Source: Euglena gracilis
Taxonomy: Eukaryota; Euglenida; Euglenophyceae; Euglenales
Direction: 5' to 3'
NCBI GenBank assembly: GCA_039621445.1
Contig: CP154956.1
Coordinates: forward strand, 33,825,437-33,889,436
DNA length: 64,000 bases
Below, piece by piece: positions 21,936-32,912 of this stretch; position 1 is the stretch's first letter, and each line of letters opens with the position of its first letter. The notes under the pieces are model-generated. The model worked only from the letters and a program-made list of their open reading frames with translations, had not been told where the DNA came from and searched no databases. The position numbers and the translations under genes are program-made.

Positions 21936-24220
21936 GGGTGCCCAGATTGCCCTTGATGTTAGGAGCCTGGTTTACCCCCACCCCTCCTTGACCGGAAATC
22001 ATAACAGTAACCATGCCAAAACTCTCTTCCCCTGTGCCAGAAGAAGCAAAGAATTGCAGTTTTCCTTGATTTTTTCATATGAAATTGAAGAGTCTCATCA
22101 TGTATGCCTCATGACGACAAATGATGGGGAAAAATGAAAAACTGGAAGCCGGCACACCTGCCCTTCAGAGTCCATTGCAGCCAGCGACCAGGTGGTTTGC
22201 CGCCTTGCAAAGCTCACAGCCACCATGGCTACAGAGGCCAAAGCCGTGCAAACTGTGATAAACTGAAGCGCCACTGTGGACGACAGCCAGGCCAATTCCC
22301 TTTGGCCTGTGAGGGGTAGGGGTATGAGCAGCCAAATTGCAACGATCACTTTTCCCCCGAAAAAAATCTGCCAGTGGAGGGGCACTTTGGTGCACCTTTT
22401 GGCATTTCCGGTCAGTCCATTCATCGGTGTTATCCTTTTTTGAAGCTGACTGGATCAACCATCACGTTGACCTTGTTTCAGGAATGCATTCTCTCTCAAC
22501 CAGGAAATGCCATTTGGCCCATGGGACCACTGCCGAGATTGTTGAGATTTGAACTGGAGATGGTCACCGGTACCTTCACATTGTCATAGACACCCAACTT
22601 ATGTCACTCAACCTCAGAAATTCTCTTCAACGCTTGCAGGGGGTAAACCCTCCCCCCAAAAAATGAGACTCGGGGTCCTATTTTTTTTTTACCTTGACCA
22701 ACCCAGGCCCAAATCAAAAACATCATTTTTTCAGGTTTCCAAAAACATTAAAATATTTGGCCCAAAGTGCAAAATGGTTGATCCTGACCAAGGGGAGGTC
22801 ATGAAACAGCGAGGGGAGGGGAATGATATCGGAGGCCTTCGAGAAAATTGCATGAAAAAGGCGGAGAAGCAGAAATTGGAGGGGGGGAATTGCAATTGGG
22901 GGGAATTGCATGGGGGGAAATTGCGGGGGGGGATGCATAAATTGCGGTTTTTGGGAAAGTGTGCACTTCTGCTGCAGGGAAATTGGAAAAAAAAAAAGAC
23001 AAATTATGTTATTTTTCAACTTTGGTGTGTGGTTTGAGCTGCTAAACACACTTTTCCAACAAAAAAAAGGTCCAAAATCATGCTTTAAGGAAATTTTGAG
23101 TTGAGAACATACTGATTGTAGAAACATGGAATCTGTTGGCTGAGAAAGGCGAAAATGATAAAAAATCGACGAAAAACTTGGTCTCAAGTAAAAACATGGT
23201 GGATGATGCAGAATCTTTTCAGTCGAAGTCATTTTTCCCAAGGTGTAGGGTGCAGGTCACTGGGCTCTTCGCCTGATTCCCTGTGATTCCAAGATCCTTT
23301 TGCGGTTTGTGAAACTGTGTGCACTGTTTTCATTCAGGGAAGTGAAAAAAAACAATTGGCAATTTTGTTTTTTTCATTTTGGTGTGCGTTTGTGAGCTGT
23401 TCCACAATTTTTCCACATGAAAAAAAAGCGAAAATCTGCTTTTTTGAAATTTTGAGTGGAAACACTTTTAGCAAATTCTGCTGCAGTCTGATGAAAATGG
23501 GGTCTCAAAAAACATGGTGCATGTGCAGAATTTCAGTCAAAGCCATCATTCGATTGTGGTAATGTCTCTTCGCCTATCCCAATCCATAATCCTTTTTTCA
23601 ATTGTTTTGTTTGTTTTGTCCACTCGTTTTGTTTGTTCAATTTTTCATTCAGGGGAAGTAAAAACCAAGTTCCGCAATTTTTGCAGTGCAAAGTTGCCAA
23701 TTTGGGAATTATTGTTATGGATTAAAATTGCAAAATTGCGAATTGCGGAATTGTTGATTTTAATTGTGCAATTTCCGCGATTGCTGATTTTTTTTTTTCC
23801 CATTTCTTTTTCCTGAACCTGACCATGAAGAAAGCGAAACGGGTTCTGGCCATTCCTTTAAGATGTTTTTTTTTTTTTTTTGTTTTGCAAATTTGGCAAA
23901 ACCAATTTAATTTAACAAATTTTGGCAAATTTTGGCTATTTGTTCGTTTTCCTGATTTCTGCTGCCTAGCTCCAGCCCCATTCAGTTATTCCTGACAGAT
24001 CCCTGATTGAGCATTTTGAGGCTTCAGAGCCAGTTGCAATGAAAACATCTGTGAGATTTTCTTTGAAATTTGTCAGGGTATTTGTACGGGGTATTATTCA
24101 GACTTTGGGGTAAAATCCCAGAGGGCTATTATTCAAACCCTGCTGCCGGCCAAGCAAGCCAGATCCTACTCAAGGGGGTGGGTGATGACGTTGAACTGAC
24201 TGGCCGGAGGGGAAGCACAC

Positions 24221-24437
24221 CTGGCAAAGCAGCTCCCCGGCCAGCCGCTGCGGCAGCGGCCGTCACGACCGGCCCGGGCTTCGGCGCCGCCCACGGGACG
24301 GAGAGGGAGGCCGGCTGGGGCCGCACCGTGGCCGGGGGGTGGGCCCACCGCTGCGCCGGGGGGCCGGTCCCGCCCAGGGCCAGCACGGCGGCGGCGGCCA
24401 GCAGCCACAGGGCGACGCCGCCGGCCCATCGCGGGCA
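24221..24437 (-). CDS. Orphan exon with a membrane segment
   Basis: The frame with only G or C third bases reads RWAGGVALWLLAAAAVLALG, a clear hydrophobic helix or signal anchor, then a proline- and alanine-rich stretch ending ...AAGRGAALPG before GTGTGC, a good GT donor. No ATG lies in this frame, so it starts in an upstream exon or the start is in another frame after the AG at about 24452. Protein unknown. Confidence 0.35.
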
Positions 24438-24639
24438 ACGCCGTGGCTATGGATGGGGGGGGGGGGGCACTGTAGCTATCTCAGTTATCGGAAGTCATCC
24501 ATAGTTGTCTGTGGTTGCAAAAAAAGCCTGTGGCGACTGGGAATATCCATCCAGAAATGGCTGTGCCTGATGGGAACGGAACAGTTGCTCACAATATCAC
24601 CTCGGGGACCATACATCTCTTTAAGGACCCCGGGGGGGG

Positions 24640-25050
24640 GGTTGCTGGGCTAGGGCTAGAAATTTGGGCTGGCTAGAAATTTGGGCTGGCTAGCCCGCCC
24701 CCCCTGGGGGGGGGGGGGGCTGGGCCCCGGCTGGACCCGAACCGGGGCGAGCTGGACTGAAATCGGAAATCGAAAAAATGACCTGCAGAACACAGTTTTG
24801 AAAAAATGATGCATCTGAAACCCCCCAAAATGCCCCAAACGCCCCCCAAACCCCATTTTTGGCCACTTTTGAACACAAATTTTCAAAAAATTTCGGCGCT
24901 TCGCGCCACATTTGTGTGCTGGACCCCCAAAAAAGGGGCTGGCTAGCTGGGCTAGCAGCACCCCCCCGGGGGGCTGCTGCGGGGGGGCTGGGCCCAAATC
25001 GGGGCTGGCTGCAGCCGCCCCCCCCCGGGGGGGGGGGTTCGCAAAACCTT
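24640..25050. repeat. Iterated-word fold-back element, word GGGCTGGCTAG
   Basis: The word recurs at both ends with C and G runs between. The centre has the hairpin core TTCGGCGCTTCGCGCC (about 24893-24908) between GCCACTTTTGAACACAAAT and ACATTTGTGTGC, which pair across it. Confidence 0.65.
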
Positions 25051-25692
25051 AGAGAGATGTATGTCGGGGACACCCAAAATTATAAAACCAGGAAGGTGTT
25101 CCGGGAAATGACAAGTGGCCACATGTGGGCCAAAAATGGCCAGAAGTGGTCAGATTTGGACCACGGTGGGTGAATGGAGAGCGACCGTTGCGGGGTGGGC
25201 AAACAGCGCGGCGCAGCCGTTCCGTCCCCCCCCCCCCCGTTGGACGGAACGGCTGCCCAGCCGGCGCCAGAAAGACCCGTGGTGGAGGGGCGTGAGGGTG
25301 GGGACAGGGGTGGGCCTCTGAGGAATGGAGACAGTGAACTTGGAGGCAGAACACAATTCCTCCGGGGGGGGGGGGGCAACAGGACAGCAGTCAAGGAGTC
25401 ACCGGGAGGAATTGTGTGCTGCCTCCGAAGTCAATCAGTGAATTGTCTCCACTCTTTAGACCCTCAATGAGGTCAATGGGTGAGAAATTCTGAAAGAGTA
25501 ATTTGTTATGTGTGAACATTCTCAAAAATCCTTTAATTAAACAAACCTATTTGAAGAATTATTTTTTCCTCAGAAACACAAACATGAAAAAAATTGAAAA
25601 AATGCAAAAATTATGAAAATATGAATGAAAATTGCATGTTCAGAGAACTGGATAGACCATGTCCCTCCCAAGGCAGAGTATCAAGTGCAACG
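25051..25692. other. Mixed stretch without a gene
   Basis: Includes inverted repeats around 25160-25270 (CCGTTCCGTCC / GGACGGAACGGCTG) and 25330-25450 (GACAGTGAACTTGGAGGCAG / CTGCCTCCGAAG...CAGTGAATTGTCTC), each folding around a C or G run. No exon seen. Confidence 0.5.
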
Positions 25693-25917
25693 ACCCCCCC
25701 CCCCCCCCCCCCCCCTCCCCCGCCCCCCCCCCCCCCTCCCCCCCCCCCCCCCCCACACCCCCCCCCCCCCCAGCCCCCCCCCCCCCCCCCCCCCCCACCC
25801 CCCCCACCCCCCCCTCACCCCCCTCTGCCCCCCCCGCCCCCCCCCTCCAGCCCCCCCCCCCCACCCCCACCCCCCCCCCGCCCCCCCCCCCCCCTCTCTT
25901 CCGTAGAGTGCGTCCCC

Positions 25918-25958
<41 letters not shown>

Positions 25959-26176
25959 ACCCCCCCCCCACGGCCCCTCCCACCCCCCTCCACCCCCCCA
26001 CACCCCCCCCCCCACCCCCCCCCCCGCCCCCGCCCCCCACCGCCCCCCACCCACCCCCCCCCCCCCCGACCCGCCCCCCCCCCCCCCCCCCCCCCCCCCG
26101 CCCCCACCCCACCCCCACCTCCCCCCCCCCCCCTCCCCCCCCCCCCCCCCCCCCCCACCCCCGACCCCCCAACCCA
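25693..26176. repeat. Long poly(C)-dominated tract
   Basis: About 480 bases that are over 90 percent C on the plus strand, broken by single A, T or G and by one island, CTCTCTTCCGTAGAGTGCGTC (about 25902). It could form i-motif or G-quadruplex structures. All long proline- or glycine-only frames over it are artefacts. Confidence 0.9.
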
Positions 26177-27299
26177 CATTGAAGGTTGCATGGCGTTGGT
26201 AGTGAGAAGCGGCATGGACCCAACGCCATCGACAAAAAAAGGGCGACCTGGGGTTTGGAAGAGACCGCAATGGGACGATGAGCAGAACGCGCCACAACAA
26301 AACAGTATCCCTCAGATGGGCTGGTGGGAAACCAGCCACTGGCACAGTTCCATGCAAATCCCCTTGCCCTCCATCTTTCTGGGATTTATGTGGGGGGGAG
26401 TGTGACCGACCCCCTCCAGACAGGGCAATTGAATGGTTATTGTTTTGGCTCCTCTGGGTTCCTTGGTGAAGCAAACCAAAGCTTCCAGCCGGGCCAGAAG
26501 ACCGGAAGTGTTTGGCGGCAATGATCCATCCTGAGGGAACTGATTGATGTTGATTGATTGTTGATTACTTGGAAGTAATCAACAACACCCCAGCCACAGG
26601 TCATATTGAGCAGTGGAGATTGCCAGGAAAAAAAATGTCCGTGTCCCGAGCAGTTTCTTTCAGTCCTGAACTTTGCCGTGCCCAAACAACTTTGCCAGGA
26701 GGGAAGAACGAAAAGATTCGCCCAAATAACTTGGCCCCCTCCCCGCCACAGGGAACTATGCAAGAGGCATCTTTCTGGAAAGTCAGGAGACAGGAAGCCC
26801 CGAAAATCATCATCAATTTGTGGCACTCGAATGCCACTAAATTTTGTCAGGTAAAAAAAAGGATAAATAACACTGCAATCATTGGTACAAATAAAGCATG
26901 TAGAATTAAACTGTTAGAAAGAAAACAGGGCTGGGGCCAAAAGAAAATCGATTTGCTGACCTTGCAGGCAAAGATATTGAGGGGGAGGGCGACGCATCAC
27001 TACAGTATGTGACTCTGAAGTTGTATTTCAAAAACCAGACTGCATCTCATCAACCCTCGGCCATCATGCTTGGGTGACACTCTTTTTGCACTCTCTCTCC
27101 ATCTCTTTTTTTTTGCCCACAAACCATTTTTCTCCTTTTTGTGTATCAATGCATGCCAACGCCGGAGTCCCTCGGATTTCTTAAGAATCCGGCAGGAGTT
27201 CGGCCGCCAGTCTGGACCCACTGGTCGGGAGGTGACCTAAAACAAGGAGGTGGCTCAAACAAGTGCCCCCCTGGGACCAAGCACCTATAGTTGACACCC
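26177..27299. other. Stretch without a supported gene
   Basis: Open frames on both strands have no codon bias. A TTGATTGATTGTTGATTACT word cluster lies near 26540-26580. Nothing else seen. Confidence 0.4.
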
Positions 27300-27446
27300 C
27301 GATTTTTGCCATTTTCGGCCATTTTCGGCCATTTTCGGCCATTTTCGGCCATTTTCGGCCATTTTCGGCCATTTTCGGCCATTTTCGGCCATTTTCGGCC
27401 ATTTTCGGCCATTTTCGGCCATTTTCGGCCATTTTCGGCCATTTTT
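27300..27446. repeat. Tandem 10-base repeat ATTTTCGGCC
   Basis: About 14 perfect copies in a row, flanked by CACCTATAGTTGACACC on the left and TCCTATAGGTGGGG on the right, so CCTATAG words face each other around the array. Confidence 0.9.
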
Positions 27447-27801
27447 TCCTATAGGTGGGGGGTAAAATTACCTTAAAATCCTTTCATACCAACAATGCAT
27501 TTGATCATTCATGCAACGAAAGTAGTTGTGAGCAACAAATCAAGCCAACGCATCCAAAGAGGTCCGTTTGGAATGGGTGCTCAGGGATTAAAGAGGTCCA
27601 AAAAAATTGGTTGCAATATCGTGAAAAATCTAAATGGCACAAATACATCACTTCAAAGAAGCCTTGATATTAAATTTCATCTGTCATGATGAGATGATCA
27701 TCCGTCTGGATGTGGCGAAGTTGGGAGAGAGTGCGCTCGGCTTGAGCTCAGAGCAAAAGCAAGCAAACATGTGATCAGCACATAATGTTGAAATATTGAC
27801 A

Positions 27802-28497
27802 TCAAATGCGCTCACCCAATTGCCCAATTTCTGCAGCATATACATCTTGTCCAGCATCTGCATCTTGTTCAATATCTGCATCCATTTTTTTTGTTGGAGA
27901 GGACCGGGGGAATGGGAGGGCAGGGAGGAGGGGAGGAGAGGGAGGGCACCTGGCCGGGTTTCGGGAGAGGCTCCGCACGGGATGCTCTTCCACCCGCAAC
28001 CGGCTGGGCCTGCGGGGCTCAGGATACCAGCCCGAATGAGCCGGGGTTCGGGACACCTGTTGCACCGCGCGGCATGGGCCTCCTTGTTGGCGTTGTTGGC
28101 GTTGCTTGGGCTGCACCAGCTGCCACAATGATGACGATGGTGGCGGCAACTGCACCGCCTCCGCATAGGTTGGGGGCGAGGGCGATGAGCTGGTGGGGTG
28201 TAAGTGGGCGGGAGGCGGACTGCTTGGCTTCCTCTGCCGCGACGAACGACTCCGCCGCCGGCGGTTTGGACCCTCAGATGGGTTCCGAGAACGTCGTTGA
28301 TGTCCTTGCTCGGGATCAGCAGCTGCATAGATGGTCAGCCGCAAGCCGTCGAGCTGCTCCTGAATGATGTGTAGAGCGTCGAGCAGCGTGTGTAGGGAGG
28401 GGGTGGTTGGGGAAGGGAGAGGAGGGGCAGAGGCATCGGGAGAAACAGAGAGGGTGCGCTGCGCACTCCCAGTGCAGGAGGATGTAATGGGTTTCAT
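27802..28497 (-). CDS. Possible retroelement ORF1-like protein
   Basis: Uninterrupted 231-codon frame. Visible parts: a predicted helix TLLDALHIIQEQLDGLRLTI, an arginine-serine stretch (RRSRNPSEGPNRRRRSRSS), a proline-rich region with PPTYAEAV, a motif reminiscent of non-LTR retrotransposon ORF1 proteins, and an acidic tail DADIEQDADAGQDVY. No reverse transcriptase follows. GCATCTTGTCCAG words repeat around both ends (27840-27880 and 28700-28745). It could also be a chance long frame in GC-rich DNA. Confidence 0.3.
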   Translation of the reverse strand: MKPITSSCTGSAQRTLSVSPDASAPPLPSPTTPSLHTLLDALHIIQEQLDGLRLTIYAAADPEQGHQRRSRNPSEGPNRRRRSRSSRQRKPSSPPPAHLHPTSSSPSPPTYAEAVQLPPPSSSLWQLVQPKQRQQRQQGGPCRAVQQVSRTPAHSGWYPEPRRPSRLRVEEHPVRSLSRNPARCPPSPPLLPALPFPRSSPTKKMDADIEQDADAGQDVYAAEIGQLGERI

Positions 28498-28749
28498 TGC
28501 TTCGGGTTTCGGGCTTCGGGTCCTTGGTCTTCTTGGGGTGGGGCCACCGAGAGAGCGAGGGGCGGTGGGGCCTGGAGAGCTGTGGGGGTGGTTGCCAGTC
28601 TAGGGGCAGGGAATGTGGGCCCGGGAGTGGGAGTGGGACCGGGAAGGGGACCGACCGGGAACGTAGCGGACGTAAATGCGGGCTCCGACAGGTTGTAATC
28701 CATTGCATCTTGTCCAGTATCTGCAACCATTGCATCTTGTCTTCATCCA

Positions 28750-29340
28750 TTGGCTCCCAACCTACCACAAAAACCCAAAAAATGACCACAAAAGCCCAGA
28801 ATTGTCCACAAAAAGTCCCCAAAAGCACCCAAAATGACCTAAAATGGCTTGAAATAACCAAAAATTGCCCAAAAACGCCAACAATGTCCACAAAAAAAAA
28901 AGTGAAAAATAACCCAAATCACCAAAATGGCGCAAAATGGCCGGACATGTCATAAAATGAGCTCATATTGACCCAAATTAGCACAATATTTGCCAAATCA
29001 GAGCAAAATACCCCAAAATCAGCAAAAATTGATCCAAAAATGGCCAAAATGGGCGTAATACTGGAGATTTGTGGAGAAATTATCCCAAAAATAGGTTTTT
29101 ATTCTTCAAAAAATACAAAAAAAACTGCCAGCATCGCCCTTGTCACCAAAATTTTCTGAAATGTCATCAAAGCCCAAATAACCTTTTTGGAGGTGGTTCT
29201 TTGAGCAGCATGTGTTGCAGTACCAGGCATAATGGCAGGAGAACAGAGGCTGCACAGAGACAAGAATCACTCGCACTGGAAATCGCCCCTCAGGTGTTGG
29301 CCAAAGCTGTTGGGCAAAGAAAAAACTCGATAATTTTTGC
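28750..29340. other. AT-rich stretch without a gene
   Basis: Many near-repeats of CCAAAAATGnCCAAAA type (28775-29060). No coding signal. Confidence 0.5.
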
Positions 29341-29355
29341 AATGATTTTTTTCTC

Positions 29356-29496
29356 ATTTTCGGCCATTTTCGGCCATTTTCGGCCATTTTCGGCCATTTT
29401 CGGCCATTTTCGGGACCCCCACCTATAGAGCCCAAAATTTCATTTTCGGCCATTTTCGGCCATTTTCGGCCATTTTCGGCCATTTTCGGCCATTTT
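29356..29496. repeat. Two arrays of the 10-base repeat ATTTTCGGCC
   Basis: About six copies (29356-29412) and five copies (29443-29496), separated by CACCTATAGAGCCC and followed by GACTATAGGTGCTTGCC. Same unit and same CTATAGGTG borders as at 27300-27446, so the two loci are one family. Confidence 0.85.
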
Positions 29497-29819
29497 GACT
29501 ATAGGTGCTTGCCTGGGACCCAGAGGTATGGGGCCGCCAAGGAAATATCCCCATCCATCCTCCCTGAACCTTCTGGCAGTTCGTTTTGTTGAGGATCTGA
29601 TTGGAGAAGCGGCCAAAAATCAGTCGGCAGGTACCCGGGACCCCACTGCCAAAAAAGCCAAATTCTCCGTTCCGGCGATTAGCGCGGAAAATTTTGGACA
29701 ATTTAATAAATTCTTGCCCAAAAAGAACCAAAAATGGCATTCTGGCCAAACCTCCGAAAAGGTGTCCTCCGACCAGGGGGGTGGCCGTTGGACATAGGGG
29801 GGGGGGTTGTTGAGTCAGT

Positions 29820-31095
29820 GGGGTCAGTGGGGGGGTTGCTGAGTCAGTGGGGTCACTGAGCTCTTATCCCTTTATGGGTAAGAGCGAAGCTTACCACCGG
29901 GGAAAGGGGGGTAGACCTCCCCGCCCGCCCCCCGCCCCTGGGGTGCTTTTTTGGGGTGTTTTTTGGTCAAACCCCCCATTTTTTTCAATATCTCGACAAT
30001 GAAGCAAAATCAAAGGAAAAATTCACAGACCAATAATGAAGCTCTTGGAATGTCCTATCCAACCGTGGTTTACTTTTCTCTCAACTCTTCATGTAGCCCA
30101 AGTTACGACCATTTTTCGGCCAATTTTGGCCCTTTTCTGGGACCATTTCGGGCTGTTTTTGGAGTCAAAAAAATCCATGTTTCCAAATTATCTCGGAAAT
30201 GAAACAAAATCAAAGGAAATGTCCAGAAACCTAAAACGAAGCCCTTGGAACGCCCTATCTAATGGTAGTTTGATTTCCCCGTAACCCCCCCCAATATAAG
30301 AAACCCGTTTCTTATACTTGGGTATCGGCCAATCGGCCCAAAGGGTTTCTTATACTTGGGGTTTCTTGTATTTGGATGCCGAAGGCAGGCCCCACGGGTT
30401 TGCCATAAATGGAACTTATTCTTCCTTCGGCTCCTTCATGCAATTAATTGCATGTGACCGCCGTGTGTAGGATTTTCTTCATGTCTGGCGTTTCCATGAA
30501 TTTTTGTGTTAGTTTGAAAAAGTTGCACCTGCTCCACCCAAAAGCACTTGCTTCTGACCTCTTGCTTTGCAAAGAGGTCTGGACTGAAAGTGGATGTGGG
30601 GCTTCTTATATATGGATTAGCGTCCAACAGCTTCGGGGGTTTCTTATATTTGGGGGTGCCTTATAGCGGGGGTTTCTTGTATTCGGGGGGGGGGGTGAAC
30701 TCCCCGCCAAGCCCGAGTTCTGGTCAATTTACGGCCCAAAAGCAGCGCGGCAGGCTTCCGGCTCGGCCGTTTTCAGCCATATATGGGTCAAAAACGTTGA
30801 AGAAAATCAAAAAAATGTCCCAACCGATGCTTTTTGGCCTTCCGGACCCGTACTGTACTGTTTTCGAGCTGAAAATGAGCGTTTTTCGACCCCCCCCCTG
30901 CCCCCTGTTTTTTGGCTCGAAAGCCATTTGGCAGGGCCGCCCCGCCAGGCCGGCCGGGCTGGGCTGCCTGCCAGGCCGTGCTGGGCCGGGCCGGGCCGGG
31001 CCAGGCCGCCCTGACACCAACCACCTCAAACATCTGCTGCAGCATGGCATCATCACGCACGTAAAGAGCTCAGCACTACACAAAACCTGGTCGTT
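29820..31095. mobile_element. Dispersed repeat, copy with an insertion
   Basis: Shares an ordered series of blocks with 47885-48880: GTCACTGAGCTCTTATC ... GAGCGAAGCTTACCACC; TTTTCGGCCAATTTTGGCCC; TCTCGGAAATGAA.CAAAAT; ACGCCCT; TTTTCGAGCTGAAAATGAGC; and at the end CTCAAACATCTGCTGCAGC ... CTACACAAAACCTG. No frame codes for a recognisable transposase. Relative to the other copy it carries an extra segment at 30276-30730. Confidence 0.7.
30276..30730. mobile_element. Iterated-word element, word GTTTCTTATACTTGGGG
   Basis: The word and its inverse (AATATAAGAAACCC) recur at 30295-30370, 30600-30690; C and G runs bound it. It interrupts the repeat at 29820-31095 between TTTGATTT and ACGGCCCA; the other copy has these joined near 48380. 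Confidence 0.65.
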
Positions 31096-31249
31096 GGACA
31101 TAGGGGGGTAACACTAAGGCACTCTTCGCCGAGCCAAGCACACAACCACTGACCCCCCAAATTGGAAAGGGCCTGGAAAATTTTTGAGGGGCAAAAAAGA
31201 GCCAAAAAACGCGTTATCACTTGATTCTTTCAACAAATTGACAAAACAT

Positions 31250-31630
31250 GACAAAAATTAGGTGGGGGTGTCCCCCAATTCCCCTCCCCTGCTGGACCGG
31301 AGGGGGGGTCCGACCCCCCCACCTGCCCTTAAATCGAAGCCTGGCTCCGACTCTCCCAGGGGGGTCTCGGTGGGAAGTTCGGGGACTCACTCCAGAACCA
31401 AAATTTTTTCTTTCCTGGCGCACCGGGCCGAGGAATTTTGACCCCCAAAATGGCCAAAAATGCAAAAATTTGTCAAAAATGCCGGAAGGAAAATTTTGCA
31501 TTTTGGGGGGGGGTCCCGGGTACCACTGAGGTCGGTCCGGAGCCCCCTTGGCAGGTGGGGGGGTGCCCGGACCCCCGGGTCCAGGAGGGGGGGTGGGGGA
31601 CGCCCCCCACCTAAACCCCATACGCCCTCC
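31250..31630. repeat. C/G-run element, family with 42225-42490
   Basis: GGTCGGTCC.GA.CCCCCTTGG followed by CAGGTGGGGGG, and CCCCCCACCTAAACCCCATA, occur here and at 42225-42490. TCGAAGCCTGG near 31335 matches ATCAAAGCCTGG near 42475. Confidence 0.65.
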
Positions 31631-32790
31631 TTTCTCGAACCCTGGTTGGACCCTCCCCTCCCCCTGTACAATCCCAACGCTGGCGAAGGGCTGTGCCCCT
31701 GGGGGCACTCTTCCCTGGGCCCAAACTCACCCAACCACAGGGGGGTGGGACTGGGAGAAATGCGACACGAAAAAAAAACGCAAAAAAGCAAAACAAATGT
31801 AAATAAACGCAAAAAAATGCAGGTTGCATGTAAATTCCTCCAGGAGCTCCCGGGATATACACCTTTTTGTTGGAAAGGCCTCATTGCAGAAGAAGAATTT
31901 TCGTGCACACCTTGGACAATCATTCGAATTTTTTTCCACCAAAAAAGCAGATCAACAAAAAAAGCAGATTTTGCAAAAAAAATGGAAATTTTCAAGGATT
32001 TGATGATATTTTGATGCATATTTTTTGGTCAAATTTTGGTAACATGCTGAGTGAAAGATATGTAATTTGTTAACAAAAAACGTCCAAAACTAACAAAAGA
32101 TTTACAAAAATTTCGGTTTGGAGGAAAATGAGGTCAATAAATTGGAATTTTGCTGAGCCCCAGAAAAAAAATTTCAGCAGAAATTGATAATTTTCATACA
32201 AAAAAAAACACTGAAACGCAAAGAAACACAAATTTGCAAACTCCGGCGAAATTAAAGAATGCAAAAAAGCATTTGAATCCCCCCCCCAACCTACTCACCC
32301 ATTTTCCCCCCTAAAAACCCATCCACACACAACAACCCCCCACCACCCACCCATCCAAAACCAACCTGAAATCAGCCAAAACCTTGGAAATATTTTCTGG
32401 ACTAGCTGGCCACTTTAAAAAAGCCACCAGCAGAGGCTCCAGGGATTCCCCCCCCAACAATAAAACCCTTTGGCATTTCGCACCGAGGTGGAAATGTGTT
32501 GTTTCGCAGATTTTTTGTGCAAAAAAAACCCAACAGCTGCCAAAAAAAATGCAGATTTTTTGGCTGGTGCTGGGGGGGCATAAATTTTTTTGTGCTTTGC
32601 ACTGGTCTGGGAAAAAAATTCCACTAGCTTGCCCTGCTATCAGACCCCCCCCGGGGGGAGGGTCAACAGGATTCCGTAGCCAAGTTTGGACGAGCTGCAG
32701 TCGAGCCCCCCCTCCCAAGTTCTGCGTTCAAACAGTTCAAACACTGAAAGTCAGGATTTCAAATGTTCCGGTAACTGGGTTGCACAACAG
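31631..32790. other. AT-rich stretch without a gene
   Basis: No exon seen. A-rich runs such as GCAAAAAAGC and AAAAAATGC dominate; C runs at 32279-32345 and 32645-32660. Confidence 0.4.
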
Positions 32791-32794
32791 CTGG

Positions 32795-32912
32795 GGCGAG
32801 AGCAGGCGAGAGCAGGAGCTTCCTTAAAGAAGCTCCTGCTCTCTTTAAGCAGCAGAGAGCTTAAAGAGCTCTCTGGTCTTTAAGCTCAGAGAGCTTAAAG
32901 AGCAGGGAGGTG
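32795..32912. repeat. Nested palindromes of AGAGCTTAAAGAGC words
   Basis: GAGCAGGAGCTTCCTTAAAG and AAGCTCCTGCTCTCTTTAAG fold back, followed by three more copies of AGAGCTTAAAGAGC. Compact iterated-word structure. Confidence 0.6.

Larger units (their letters stand above)
18956..24220. other. Gene-poor stretch
   Basis: No coding exon seen over about 5 kb. It contains the tandem repeat at 20160-20400, degenerate telomere words at 21845-21935, and several AT-rich tracts. Confidence 0.5.

Noticed and set aside
24070-24504. Plus-strand 144-codon ORF over the GC-rich block
   Set aside because: The minus strand frame has stricter third-position GC and a clear membrane helix.
25640-26405. Long proline- or glycine-rich open frames on both strands
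   Set aside because: They arise solely from the poly(C) tract and have no codon or domain signal.
27300-27446. CRISPR-like array
   Set aside because: The unit is a 10-base tandem without spacers, in a eukaryotic context.
30760-31060. Coding GC-rich block CAGGCCGGGCTGGGC and similar
   Set aside because: It is made of GGCCGGGC words inside a dispersed repeat, with no frame conserved in the copy at 48700-48800.
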